DNA from: Streptomyces xanthochromogenes
GTDB lineage: Bacteria; Actinomycetota; Actinomycetes; Streptomycetales; Streptomycetaceae
Direction: 5' to 3'
NCBI RefSeq assembly: GCF_014650455.1
Contig: NZ_BMUZ01000003.1
Span: forward strand, 434,001-498,000
DNA: 64,000 nt
Positions 8,436 through 17,014 of this stretch are shown here, in pieces (position 1 is the first letter of the stretch; the number at the start of each line of letters is the position of its first letter). The notes beneath the pieces are model-generated. The model had not been told where the DNA came from. It made no database searches and saw nothing but the letters and a program-made list of their open reading frames with translations. Both the position numbers and the translations under genes were made by a program.

Positions 8436-8804
8436 TCAGTTGTTGGGGTTGCTGATGGTCAGCGTGACCGGCTGGTCCTGAGTGACCGTGGTTCCGGCGC
8501 CGGGCTTGGACCCCGTGATGACCCAGTCGGTTTCGTCGACGGGGTCCTGGAGGGCGTCGTGGCCGTCGGGTGCGACCGCTTCGGTGAGGTGGAAGCAGAG
8601 CAGCGTGCCGGACACGGCATCGGAGAGTGCCATGCCGCTGACGGCCGGGACGGGCTGGGGCCACTTCTTCCCGGCGCAGGGCGAGCTCGAACCGGCGGCA
8701 CCGGTGGTGTCGGCGGTTTTGGCGGGCGCCGGGCCGCTGCTTGAGCAGCCCGCGAGGAGCATCCCGGCGGCGAGCACGATGACAATGGTGCGGCTGTGGT
8801 TCAT
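8436..8804 (-). CDS. Lipoprotein with a C-terminal PASTA-like domain
   Basis: A 122-residue predicted lipoprotein. The signal sequence VIVLAAGMLLAGC gives a lipobox LAGC with Cys near residue 20. A Ser/Thr/Ala linker follows. The C-terminal part (SGMALSDAVSGTLLCFHLTE, later ITGSKPGAGTTVTQDQPVTL) follows the PASTA repeat layout: 'G...~DA...L...', then 'v..q.P.pGt.v..g..V.l.is'. PASTA units bind peptidoglycan or peptide ligands outside the membrane. It has a single unit and no kinase domain, so it is probably a surface-anchored binding protein. Confidence 0.7.
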   Translation of the reverse strand: MNHSRTIVIVLAAGMLLAGCSSSGPAPAKTADTTGAAGSSSPCAGKKWPQPVPAVSGMALSDAVSGTLLCFHLTEAVAPDGHDALQDPVDETDWVITGSKPGAGTTVTQDQPVTLTISNPNN

Positions 8805-9058
8805 GAGACCCCCACGGTAAGCGAGCCGTGAGACCGCTGACCAGGCCTGCGCGGACCTGGTGTTCCCTTTTTGTTCGAGCGCCAGCCCGTCCGCCTCCGC
8901 GCTGTCGGGCGCCGACGCCGCGTTCGCGGTCCCCGTGCGGGCCGGCCAGGGGCGTGTTACGTCTGGCAGGTCGACTGTCCGTCATGAAGACGGGGCGTTG
9001 CGCAGGGGCAAGGCTGCTCGTGCTGATCGTCCCGTACGGCCTGACCTGGAGGATTGCC

Positions 9059-10528
9059 ATGCCCGAGCTGTTCATCGCCGGCCGGTGGACGGCGGCCGCG
9101 GAAGGGCACAAGCGGGACATCAGGTGTCCCGCCGACGGCACCCTGGTCGCCCAGGTGGACGAGGCCGGCCCACAGGACGCAGCCGCCGCCGTGGCCGCCG
9201 CCCGGGACGCGTTCGACCGCGGCCCCTGGCCGCGCACGTCCGTCGCGGACCGCGCCGCGCTGCTGCTCCGCGTCGCCGACCTCCTCGTACGCGACAAGGC
9301 CGACTTCGCGCGGGCGGAGTCGCTCGACACGGGCAAGCGCCTGGTCGAGTCGGAGTACGACATGGACGACATCGCCAACTGCTTCCGCTACTTCGGCAAC
9401 CTCGTCGCGGCGGGAGGCACGGACCGGGTCGTCGACACCGGCATCCCGACCGTCGACAGCCGTGTCGTCCACGAGCCGGTCGGTGTCTGCTCCCTGATCA
9501 CGCCCTGGAACTACCCGCTGCTGCAGACCGCGTGGAAGGTCGCGCCCGCGCTCGGCGCGGGCAACAGCTTCGTCCTCAAGCCGAGCGAGCTGACACCGCA
9601 CACCGCGATCATGCTGATGCGCCTGCTTCAGGAGGCCGGGCTTCCGGACGGGACCGCCAACCTGGTGCTCGGCTCCGGAGCGGTCGTCGGCGCCCCGCTG
9701 ACCACGGATGAACGGGTCGATCTGGTCTCCTTCACCGGAGGTCTGGCCACCGGCCGGAGCATCATGGCGGCGGCCGCCGCCACCGTGAAGAAGGTCGCCC
9801 TCGAACTCGGCGGCAAGAACCCCAACATCGTCTTCGCCGACGCGGACTTCGACACCGCCGTGGACTACGCGCTCATGGCCGTCTTCCTGCACTCGGGGCA
9901 GGTCTGCTCGGCCGGTGCCCGGCTGCTGGTCGAGGACGAGCTGCACGACCGCTTCGTCCATGAACTCGCCGCGCGCGCCGGGCAGATCCGCTTGGGCGAC
10001 CCCTTCGACGAGCACGCCCGCACCGGGCCCCTCATCTCCGCCGCGCACCGCGACAAGGTGGAGGCGTACGTCGCCGCCGGTGTCGCCGAAGGCGCCGTAC
10101 TGCGGCTCGGCGGTGCCCGGCCCGACGACCCGGCGCTCGCGAACGGCTTCTACTACCCGCCCACCATCCTCGACGAATGCACCCCGCAGATGTCCGTCGT
10201 CCAGGACGAATCTTTCGGCCCGGTCGTCACGGTCGAGCGGTTCCGGGGTGAGGCCGAGGCCGTGGCACTCGCGAACGACACTGTCTACGGTCTGGCGGGC
10301 GCCGTGTGGACGACGGACCAGAGCCGGGCGCACCGGGTGGCCGACGGCCTGAAGGTCGGCACGGTCTGGATCAACGACTTCCATCCCTACGTCCCGCAGG
10401 CCGAGTGGGGCGGCATGAAGCAGTCAGGGGTGGGCCGCGAACTGGGCCCCGCCGGACTCGCCGAGTACAGCGAGGCCAAGCACATCTGGCGCAACACCGC
10501 GCCCGAACCGCAGCGCTGGTTCGACTGA
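9059..10528 (+). CDS. NAD(P)-dependent aldehyde dehydrogenase (betaine-aldehyde-dehydrogenase-like)
   Basis: A 489-residue ALDH. Recognisable parts are the cofactor-binding segment PWNYPLLQTAWKVAPALGAG, then FVLKPSE (about 155-185), the general base Glu in LELGGKNPN (about 250), the nucleophilic Cys in SGQVCSAG (about 285), and the C-terminal ESFGPVV motif. The length and the PWNYPL/HSGQVC signatures fit the betaine or gamma-aminoaldehyde dehydrogenase branch. ATG 9059 follows a GGAGG site. It is followed after 46 bp by an APC permease and then a GMC oxidoreductase, so it probably oxidises the aldehyde produced by the GMC enzyme. Choline to betaine is the best guess, not proven. Confidence 0.88.
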   Translation: MPELFIAGRWTAAAEGHKRDIRCPADGTLVAQVDEAGPQDAAAAVAAARDAFDRGPWPRTSVADRAALLLRVADLLVRDKADFARAESLDTGKRLVESEYDMDDIANCFRYFGNLVAAGGTDRVVDTGIPTVDSRVVHEPVGVCSLITPWNYPLLQTAWKVAPALGAGNSFVLKPSELTPHTAIMLMRLLQEAGLPDGTANLVLGSGAVVGAPLTTDERVDLVSFTGGLATGRSIMAAAAATVKKVALELGGKNPNIVFADADFDTAVDYALMAVFLHSGQVCSAGARLLVEDELHDRFVHELAARAGQIRLGDPFDEHARTGPLISAAHRDKVEAYVAAGVAEGAVLRLGGARPDDPALANGFYYPPTILDECTPQMSVVQDESFGPVVTVERFRGEAEAVALANDTVYGLAGAVWTTDQSRAHRVADGLKVGTVWINDFHPYVPQAEWGGMKQSGVGRELGPAGLAEYSEAKHIWRNTAPEPQRWFD

Positions 10529-10574
10529 CCGACCACCGGCCCGCCCCTGCCCGTACGGAACGAGGAGACCTGTC

Positions 10575-12143
10575 ATGGCGGACACCCCGCCCGGCCCGGA
10601 CGAAGCGGCCAAGAGCGCGTCCTCGGACCAGGACGCGGCGCTCACCGAGCTGGGTTACAAGCCCGGTCTCAAGCGGACGCTCGGCAACTTCCACACCTTC
10701 GCCGCAGGCATCAGCTACATCTCGATCCTGACCGGCACCTTCCAGCTGTTCTACTTCGGCGTCAGCTTCGGCGGCCCCACCTACTGGTGGTCCTGGCCGA
10801 TGGTCTTCCTCGGCCAGCTGATGGTGGCCCTGTGCTTCTGCGAACTGGCCGCCCGCTTCCCCGTCGCGGGCTCGGTCTACAACTGGTCCAAGCACTCCGG
10901 CGGCCCCCACGTCGGTTGGCTCGCGGGCTGGATGATGACGGTCGCGACGATGGTGTCGCTGGCCGCCGTGGCCCTCGCCTATCAGCTGACGCTCCCTCAG
11001 ATCTCCAGTATTTTCCAGGTGATCGGGGACGGCACGGGCAAGTACGACAAGGCCGCCAACGCCGTTCTGCTCGGCTCGATCCTGATCCTCTTCACCACCC
11101 TGGTCAACGCGTTCGGCGTCAAGCTGATGGCCACCATCAACTCCGGGGGCGTCTTCATCGAGCTGGTCGCGGCCGTCGTCCTCATCGTGCTGCTCGCCGC
11201 GCACATCACCCGCGGCCCGAGCGCCATCGTCGACACCGGCGACTACGGACAGGGGCAGTCGCTCGGCTACCTCGGTGCGTTCCTCACCGCCTCGCTCGCC
11301 TCCGCCTACGTGATGTACGGCTTCGATACGGCGTCCTCGCTCGGCGAGGAGTCCGTCGACCCGTCCCGCAACGCCCCCCGCGCCATCCTGCGCGCGCTCA
11401 TCGCCTCCTTCCTCCTCGGCGGCCTGATCCTGCTCTTCGCGCTGCTCGCCGCCCCCGACCTGCACGCGAAAGAGCTGTCCGTGGACGGCCTGCAGTACGT
11501 GGTGAAGGCAGCGCTCGGCAACACCGTCGGCGTGGTCGTGCTGTGGTGCGTCGTCATCGCCATCACCGTGTGCGCATTGTCGGTGCAGACCGCGGGGCTG
11601 CGGCTCGCGTTCGCGATGGCCCGCGACAACAACCTGCCGGGCGGCTCGAAACTGGCCCGGCTCAGCCCGCGGTTCCAGACCCCCGTGCTCGCCACGTGCC
11701 TGATCGGGCTCGTGGCCATCGTCATCCTGGTCGTCAACATCAACCAGCCGCAGATCTTCTCCGTCGTCACCAGCATCGCCATCGTGATGATCTACATCGC
11801 CTACCTGCTGGTGACGCTCCCCCTGCTGATCCAGCGGCTGCGCGGCCGCTGGACGACCGCCCCCGGCGGCTTCTCGCTGGGCCGGTTCGGGGTCCCGATC
11901 AACATCCTGGCCGTGCTCTGGGGCGCGGCCATGACCGTCAACCTGCTGTGGCCGCGCGCCGCGGTCTACAACGCCACCGGCCCGCAGCACTGGTATCTGC
12001 GCTGGGGCGGCGTCCTGTTCGTGGGCGTCGTCGGCGTCGGCGGCTTCCTCTACTACTGGTTCATCCAGCGCAAGCAGACCGGCGTGCTCGCCGAGCACTC
12101 GGCGGCGGGCCCGTCCGGGCCAATCAGCCACGGCGCACCGTAG
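10575..12143 (+). CDS. APC-superfamily amino acid/amine permease
   Basis: A 522-residue polytopic permease of the amino acid-polyamine-organocation type. A polar N-terminus (about 50 residues) leads into LGNFHTFAAGISYISILTGT, the typical first helix with the unwound GISY-type region. About 12 hydrophobic segments follow. GFDTASSLGEES in the middle is the conserved helix-6/7 region of the family. The C-terminus is cytoplasmic. It sits between an aldehyde dehydrogenase and a GMC oxidoreductase in one transcription unit, so it probably imports the substrate that these two oxidise. An amino alcohol such as choline, or an amine, would fit. An AAGGAG-type site follows its stop, before the next gene. 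Confidence 0.85.
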   Translation: MADTPPGPDEAAKSASSDQDAALTELGYKPGLKRTLGNFHTFAAGISYISILTGTFQLFYFGVSFGGPTYWWSWPMVFLGQLMVALCFCELAARFPVAGSVYNWSKHSGGPHVGWLAGWMMTVATMVSLAAVALAYQLTLPQISSIFQVIGDGTGKYDKAANAVLLGSILILFTTLVNAFGVKLMATINSGGVFIELVAAVVLIVLLAAHITRGPSAIVDTGDYGQGQSLGYLGAFLTASLASAYVMYGFDTASSLGEESVDPSRNAPRAILRALIASFLLGGLILLFALLAAPDLHAKELSVDGLQYVVKAALGNTVGVVVLWCVVIAITVCALSVQTAGLRLAFAMARDNNLPGGSKLARLSPRFQTPVLATCLIGLVAIVILVVNINQPQIFSVVTSIAIVMIYIAYLLVTLPLLIQRLRGRWTTAPGGFSLGRFGVPINILAVLWGAAMTVNLLWPRAAVYNATGPQHWYLRWGGVLFVGVVGVGGFLYYWFIQRKQTGVLAEHSAAGPSGPISHGAP

Positions 12144-12178
12144 GAGCGCACGCCAGACCGTACCGAGAAGGAGTGGAC

Positions 12179-13735
12179 GTGGACGAGTTCGACTATGTGG
12201 TGGTCGGCGGCGGCACCGCCGGATGTGTGGTGGCCGCCCGGCTGAGCGAGGACCCGTCGGTCACGGTCTGCCTTCTGGAAGCAGGTCCGAGCGATGTCGG
12301 GGACGACAACGTGCTGCGCCTGGAGCGCTGGATGGGGCTGCTGGAGTCGGGCTACGACTGGGACTACCCCGTCGAACCGCAGGCGCACGGCAACAGCTTC
12401 ATGCGGCACGCCCGCGCCCGGGTCCTGGGCGGCTGTTCCTCGCACAACTCCTGCATCGCCTTCTGGGCACCGGCCGAGGACCTCAACGCCTGGGAGGCGG
12501 CGGGCTGTTCGGGCTGGGGCGCGGACGACACCTTCCCGCTCTACCGGCGCCTGGAGACCAACGACGCGCCCGGCGACCACCACGGCCGCACCGGCCCCGT
12601 CAAGATCCGTACCGTCCAGCCCAACGACCCGTGCGGCAGCGCCGTCCTCCAGGCGTGCGCCCAGGCCGACATCCCCACCGCCTCCTTCAACAGCGGCACG
12701 ACGGTCCTGCGGGGCGCGGGCTGGTTCCAGATCAACTCCGACGAGAACAACATGCGCCAGTCGGCGTCCGTCGCGTATCTGCATCCCGTGCTCGGCAAGC
12801 GCCCGAACCTGGAGGTGCGCACCGGGGTGCGCGCCAAGCGGCTCCTGATCGACGCCGACCGGCGCTGTACGGGAGCCGCCTACCTCGATCCGGACCTGGT
12901 CCACTCCCGTACGGTCACCGCGCGGCGCGAGACGATCGTCAGTTGCGGCGCGATCGACACGCCCAAGCTTCTGATGCTCTCGGGCATCGGGCCGGCCGAG
13001 CATCTGCGCGAGGTGGGTGTGGACCTGGTCCTGGACTCCCCGGGCGTGGGCGAGAACCTCCAGGACCATCCGGAGGGCGTCATCATGTGGGAGGCCAAGC
13101 AGCCCATGGTGACCACGTCCCAGCAGTGGTGGGAGATCGGCATTTTCGTCGACACCGTCCCGGACCTGGACCGGCCCGACCTGATGTTCCACTACGGCTC
13201 GATGCCGTTCGACATGAACACCTACCGGCGGGGCTACCCGACCAGCGAGAACGCGTTCTGCCTCACCCCCAACGTCACCCGCGCCCGATCACGCGGCACC
13301 GTGCGGCTGCGCACGCGCGACTTCCGTGACAAGCCGCGTGTCGACCCGCGTTACTTCACGGACGAGCACGATGTACGGGTGATGACCTACGGGCTGCGAC
13401 TGGCCCGCCGGATCGCCGCACAGCCCGCGCTCGCTCCCTGGGCCGGGGCCGAGCTGGCGCCGGGGCCCGGCGTGCAGACCGACGACGAGCTGTTCGACTA
13501 CATCGCCACGACGCACAACACCGTCTACCACCCGTCCTGCACCGTGAAGATGGGCGCGGACGACGACCGGAGCGCCCCGCTCGACGCCCGGCTGCGGGTC
13601 AAGGGCATCGAGGGCCTGCGGGTCGCCGACGGCTCGGCCATGCCGGACCTCGTCACCGTGAACCCGTGCATCACGACGATGATGATCGGCGAGAAGTGCG
13701 CGGACATGCTGAAGGAGGACGCCGCCCAGCGTTGA
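12179..13735 (+). CDS. GMC-family FAD-dependent oxidoreductase (choline-dehydrogenase-like)
   Basis: A 518-residue flavoprotein alcohol oxidoreductase. The FAD dinucleotide motif GGGTAGCVVAARL begins near residue 10. GMC signature 1 is RARVLGGCSSHNSCI (about 80-95) and signature 2 is GAIDTPKLLMLSGIGP (about 262-277). The catalytic His is in THNTVYHPSCTVKMG, and the C-terminal NPCITTMMIGE holds the second active-site His/Asn position, here Asn. GTG 12179 was chosen because AAGGAG is 5 nt upstream; the GTG at 12173 would overlap that site. It is the third gene of an ALDH-permease-GMC unit. The expected chemistry is oxidation of an imported alcohol to an aldehyde. Confidence 0.87.
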   Translation: MDEFDYVVVGGGTAGCVVAARLSEDPSVTVCLLEAGPSDVGDDNVLRLERWMGLLESGYDWDYPVEPQAHGNSFMRHARARVLGGCSSHNSCIAFWAPAEDLNAWEAAGCSGWGADDTFPLYRRLETNDAPGDHHGRTGPVKIRTVQPNDPCGSAVLQACAQADIPTASFNSGTTVLRGAGWFQINSDENNMRQSASVAYLHPVLGKRPNLEVRTGVRAKRLLIDADRRCTGAAYLDPDLVHSRTVTARRETIVSCGAIDTPKLLMLSGIGPAEHLREVGVDLVLDSPGVGENLQDHPEGVIMWEAKQPMVTTSQQWWEIGIFVDTVPDLDRPDLMFHYGSMPFDMNTYRRGYPTSENAFCLTPNVTRARSRGTVRLRTRDFRDKPRVDPRYFTDEHDVRVMTYGLRLARRIAAQPALAPWAGAELAPGPGVQTDDELFDYIATTHNTVYHPSCTVKMGADDDRSAPLDARLRVKGIEGLRVADGSAMPDLVTVNPCITTMMIGEKCADMLKEDAAQR

Positions 13736-13775
13736 TCAACTGGCGTGCAGAACAGCCGAGTTGACTGCCTGCCCC

Positions 13776-13801
13776 GGCCCTGTCCCGATCGGGACGGGGC
13801 C
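13776..13801. terminator. Bidirectional terminator hairpin
   Basis: GGCCCTGTCCC-GATC-GGGACGGGGCC forms an 11-bp stem with one G-U wobble and a 4-nt loop. It lies between the convergent GMC and VOC genes, 40 bp after the GMC stop. Confidence 0.6.
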
Positions 13802-13835
13802 GCCGCCCTGCGTGTACGGGTCGATCCGCCCGCCC

Positions 13836-14201
13836 TCAGCGCGGGCCGGGCGCGGGAGGCGGTCCTTCCAGGGTGAGGAGGTAGCCGTTCGGCGTCCTGA
13901 GCTGCACCGTCCAGAATCCGGCCGGGTGCGCCTGGGGGCCCTTGAGGACCGAGAGTCCACGCCGCAACGCCAGGTCGTGCACCGCGTGGACGTCCACCAC
14001 CTCGATCTGCCAGGCCAGATCCCACGGCGGGACGTTATATTCCGAGCTCTGCGGCTTGCGGACCCCGAACAGAACGGGCCCGCACCGCAAGGACGTGAAA
14101 CCGGAATAGGTGATTTCGGCAGTGAACCCCAGCGCGGAATAGAAGCCCACCTCGGCCTCCAGATCAACTACCGGTAAAACAGGCAGAAGACGCTTGAACA
14201 C
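13836..14201 (-). CDS. VOC-family (glyoxalase/bleomycin-resistance-like) protein with a TTA codon
   Basis: A 121-residue single-module VOC protein: LLPVLPVVDLEAEVGFYSAL, then GFTAEITYSG, ending in LRTPNGYLLTLEG, the usual metal-ligand strand near the C-terminus. Members are glyoxalases, dioxygenases or drug-sequestering proteins; which applies is unclear. GTG 14201 has a GGAGG site just upstream. Codon 9 (14177-14175) is TTA, the rarest codon in Streptomyces, read only by the developmentally controlled bldA tRNA. Expression is therefore probably delayed to late growth. The gene is also AT-richer than its neighbours, pointing to recent transfer. Confidence 0.75.
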   Translation of the reverse strand: MFKRLLPVLPVVDLEAEVGFYSALGFTAEITYSGFTSLRCGPVLFGVRKPQSSEYNVPPWDLAWQIEVVDVHAVHDLALRRGLSVLKGPQAHPAGFWTVQLRTPNGYLLTLEGPPPAPGPR

Positions 14202-14494
14202 ACTGCCTCCACGATCCCAGCCCAAACCCCACCCCAGGGACCAGAAAGCTACCCCACCGCCCGCCCCCGAGAAGCACCAGCCCCGGCCGGCATGGTCCTC
14301 AAGATCACGCAAATACTGTCGTGCTCCTGCATTCTGCCGCGGTTCGGGGAGTCAGGACAGCGACGAGGAGTCCAGCCCGCCGGCCTCTCACCGGCACGCA
14401 CGGCGCCACGGCGTGCGTGCCCGGTGGCCGCGCGGCACGGTCCACGAGCGCGATCAAGGCAGGACCGACCAACTTCCCTACGCAAGAGCGGAGT
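14202..14494. other. Intergenic region, nothing recognised
   Basis: About 290 bp between the VOC gene and the thioredoxin-like gene. No conserved reading frame, repeat or strong hairpin was seen. It should contain the leftward promoter of the VOC gene. Confidence 0.4.
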
Positions 14495-14923
14495 TCAGTC
14501 GGTCGTGGCCAGCTGCACCGCGGCGACCACGTCGGCGCGTGCGGGCGCCCCGGAGGCACGGCGGACGACACGGCCGGTGCGGTCGAGGACGAACACGGTA
14601 GGGGTGCGCATCACGTCGAGGCGCCGGACCAGGTCGAGCCGCGTCTCGGCGTCGATCTCCACGAGTCGTACGCCGGGCGTGACTGCGGCCACGTCCGCCA
14701 GCAGGCGCCGGGTGCCCGGGCACGCTGCACAGCGGGACGTCGAGAACTGCACCAGCGTCGCCCGCTCGCCGAGCGCCGCGCCCAGCTCAGCGGGGAGCAG
14801 TCGCGACGCGTCGCCCCGGCCCCCGGTCCGGAGCCTGCCGCCACTGCGGGCCCGAGCCGGCCCGAAGGCGGTCGCTGCCGCCAGCACGGCGACGGCCACG
14901 ATCAGGCCGGTCGGATCACTCAT
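14495..14923 (-). CDS. Membrane-anchored thioredoxin-like protein
   Basis: A 142-residue protein. One N-terminal membrane segment (GLIVAVAVLAAATAFGP, residues 6-22) is followed by a thioredoxin fold. The redox pair is in TSRCAACPG (Cys65 and Cys68, a CxxC), preceded by the strand ATLVQFS. The cis-Pro is in MRTPTVFVLD. It is the second gene of an operon, 11 bp after DUF4395. Upstream of that lies a leader peptide of the type found before sulfur-metabolism genes. An extracytoplasmic thiol redox or sulfur-transfer role is therefore likely, which is inference. Confidence 0.75.
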   Translation of the reverse strand: MSDPTGLIVAVAVLAAATAFGPARARSGGRLRTGGRGDASRLLPAELGAALGERATLVQFSTSRCAACPGTRRLLADVAAVTPGVRLVEIDAETRLDLVRRLDVMRTPTVFVLDRTGRVVRRASGAPARADVVAAVQLATTD

Positions 14924-14934
14924 GGCTGCTCCCC

Positions 14935-15384
14935 TCAGCCCTGGCTCAGCCGGGCCCGGCCGCGGATCGCGAGCAGGTAGACCTCGCAGCCCAGGCAGTA
15001 GCCGAAGGCGGCGTTCGAGAAGGCCGCCGCGAGAGCTGCCGCGCTCGCGGCGATGCCGAGCCAGGTGGCGCCCGACAGGTACCCCGCCGCCCCGATGACG
15101 GCGAAGCCCAGGCCGACGGCCTGCGCGAAGCGCGGCGGACGCTCGTCCTCCAGGTCCCGCGGCGGGCCGAGACGGGGTCGCACCAACCAGCGGAAGAGCC
15201 AGCCGTACGGGGACGAACGCAGACCCAGAACCGCGCCGAGGGCGAAGACGAGGGCCTGACAGGCGAGCAGCACACCACTGCCGGTGGCCAGGACCAGCAA
15301 CAGGACGAGGGTCGTGAGCAGTGCGGCGAAACGCGGCCCACGCGGGTCGAGTCGGACGGGGACACCGGCGGTGCGGTCGGACAT
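14935..15384 (-). CDS. DUF4395 membrane protein
   Basis: A 149-residue integral membrane protein with about four hydrophobic segments. DPRGPRFAALLTTLVLLLVL is the usual DUF4395 N-terminus. The C-terminal AFGYCLGCEVYLLAIR carries the family's conserved CxxC in the last membrane segment. The two Cys could form a redox centre or hold a sulfur or metal species. ATG 15384 was chosen at the start of the conserved region; the frame stays open upstream. It is followed by a thioredoxin-like gene and preceded by a cysteine leader peptide. That arrangement supports a membrane redox pair tied to sulfur status. Confidence 0.78.
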   Translation of the reverse strand: MSDRTAGVPVRLDPRGPRFAALLTTLVLLLVLATGSGVLLACQALVFALGAVLGLRSSPYGWLFRWLVRPRLGPPRDLEDERPPRFAQAVGLGFAVIGAAGYLSGATWLGIAASAAALAAAFSNAAFGYCLGCEVYLLAIRGRARLSQG

Positions 15385-15433
15385 GGCGGACTCCGGGACG
15401 ATACGAACGAATCCTGGCGCTACGAGCGTGCGG

Positions 15434-15508
15434 TCAGCAACACGCCGCGGACCACACCCGACCGAAGTCGATGTGAGCCCTGCCAACCAGGAACGTCGCG
15501 GAGAACAT
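15434..15508 (-). CDS. Short cysteine-type leader peptide
   Basis: A 24-codon frame reading MFSATFLVGRAHIDFGRVWS then AACC and TGA. It matches the actinobacterial 'putative leader peptide' pattern R-x-H-[IV]-D-x-x-R-V-x-S-A-x-C, found before sulfur assimilation and cysteine-related operons. It ends 49 bp before the DUF4395 start codon and reads in the same direction. Two Cys codons directly precede the stop, so ribosome stalling at low cysteine could control transcription or translation of the DUF4395/thioredoxin genes. The family pattern is known; the mechanism here is inference. The ribosome site is weak. Confidence 0.72.
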   Translation of the reverse strand: MFSATFLVGRAHIDFGRVWSAACC

Positions 15509-15744
15509 GCCGCCATTGCAACAGCCGCCCCCGCCACGGTCAATCACCGGCCACCTGCTGGACACCCGGCCCGGACCGGACAACCACCACGGCGATGTCC
15601 GGTGAGCACACCCGAGCGCACCATCGCACCGCACGGGCTCCACCACGGCACGGCTACGAACCGTGCGGCCGCGGACAGCCTTTTGCTCGCTGTCCACGGC
15701 CGCGCGCCGGTCGGTGACGTCGGTGCTGTCGGCGCTGTCGGTGA

Positions 15745-16197
15745 TCAGCGCACGCGCACCGTCACCACCTCGGAGGAGTGCAGACGCACAGGGTGCTGGT
15801 CGTGCACGCCGGTCAGGCCGTACAGCACCGCCCGGAACCGGAGAGTGCCGCTGCGCGCGGACGTGCCCTGTGCCGTGACGCGCGCATCGCCCTTGACCGC
15901 GGCGCTGCACGTCTCCTGGTGCCACCCCTCGCCGAAGCCGTTCTCCTCAAGGCACAACTGATGCAGGTAGCCGGCGCTGTCGTCACCACCGTGCGCCTTG
16001 ACCGTGATGGCCTTGCCGACCTGGGCCGTGTGCGGCGCCGCGATCTCCACAGCGCCCTTGGCCGATGCCGGCGCGGCTGCCAGAGTCACCGAGGACAGGC
16101 CCAGTGCCGCGGTGGCCATCCCGAGCGCACCGATCGCGGCCGGCCGACCGGCCCGCGTCTTCGTTCCGGTCTTGTCGGTCTTGTTCGTCCTGGTCAT
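15745..16197 (-). CDS. Small secreted protein, function unknown
   Basis: A 150-residue protein with a long basic N-region (MTRTNKTDKTGTKTRAGR), a hydrophobic core (IGALGMATAALGLSSVTLAA) and a cut after ASA near residue 46. The mature domain begins VEIAAPHTAQVGKAITVKAH and holds two Cys residues (HQLCLEEN and QETCSAA) that probably form a disulfide. The spacing of strands suggests an Ig-like beta-sandwich. A GGAAGGGAA ribosome site precedes ATG 16197. No homologous function is recognised. It is likely cell-wall associated or released. Confidence 0.65.
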   Translation of the reverse strand: MTRTNKTDKTGTKTRAGRPAAIGALGMATAALGLSSVTLAAAPASAKGAVEIAAPHTAQVGKAITVKAHGGDDSAGYLHQLCLEENGFGEGWHQETCSAAVKGDARVTAQGTSARSGTLRFRAVLYGLTGVHDQHPVRLHSSEVVTVRVR

Positions 16198-16462
16198 GGA
16201 CTTCCCTTCCACGGGTCTCCACCTCTCGGCGAGACCCCGCCCCTCTGCGAAGGCGCCCAACGCGCCCTGCCGTCCGTCCAGATGGGCCTGCCGACCGACC
16301 CGTTGCACGCGACCCGCTCCGTTACACATCTACGACAAAACCCACCGGGCGCAGACCGTGCGGGCCGCCACCTCGGCAAGCAACAGACGTTCTGTGGCTG
16401 CGAGTTGACCGTCACGCAAGTCGCAGTCTCCGGCCCGTCGAGCGATCAGGCGACGCGGGGCG

Positions 16463-16981
16463 TCAGCGCTCCGGAGGCGTCGCGTCCTGCACGGGGAAGG
16501 CCATCATGCTGATACCGACGGGCACCGTGTCCGGCGTGTGCGGGGAACGAGCGGCGTCGTGCAGCTCCGCGGCGATCTCCGCGAGCCGTACGCGAATGTC
16601 CTCCCACGTACGGGGATCCACCCACAGCTCGGCATCGACGGTCACACCCTCGCCGCCCTCCGCACGCCGCCCGGCGCGTTCACGGAGTGAGTGCGCCAGA
16701 GTCTCCGCCAGCAGCGGGGCCCCCTCGCGCTGGTCGGACAGCGGCGAGCCGTGCACCGTCTTGTAGCGACGCTCCCTGCCGCCGCGACGAATGCGCTCCT
16801 CCGCGAGTTCGACCAGGCCGACCGCGTCAAGGCGCCGCAGGTGCTGGCTGGCCAGGGCATGCGAAATACCGAGTTCGCGGGCCAGTTCGGCAGCCGACAA
16901 CGGCCCGGGCCACATGAGGTTGAGCATCTTCAGCCGTACGGGGTGGGCGAGGGCTCGCAGCACGGGGTCGGTCTCGGTCAT
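16463..16981 (-). CDS. ArsR/SmtB-type winged-helix regulator
   Basis: A 172-residue regulator. The N-terminal winged helix (DPVLRALAHPVRLKMLNLMW, then PLSAAELARELGISHALASQ, then HLRRLDAVGLVELAEER) covers residues 5-65. The longer C-terminal part (residues 70-165) lacks the Cys/His metal sites of classical ArsR members, so it probably senses a small molecule. The gene is divergent from an MFS transporter gene. A 14-bp-arm inverted repeat abuts the region between them, the expected operator. Role: repressor of the exporter and of itself. Confidence 0.83.
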   Translation of the reverse strand: MTETDPVLRALAHPVRLKMLNLMWPGPLSAAELARELGISHALASQHLRRLDAVGLVELAEERIRRGGRERRYKTVHGSPLSDQREGAPLLAETLAHSLRERAGRRAEGGEGVTVDAELWVDPRTWEDIRVRLAEIAAELHDAARSPHTPDTVPVGISMMAFPVQDATPPER

Positions 16982-17014
16982 GCGAGCCAGTAAAGCGCAT
17001 GCGGCGGCCGCGAA

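Noticed and set aside
10371..12131. Very long open frame on the minus strand opposite the APC permease gene (586 codons)
   Set aside because: It is the complement of a real gene with strong GC bias at third positions. Its protein is Asp/Gly/Arg/His-rich low complexity with no known motif.
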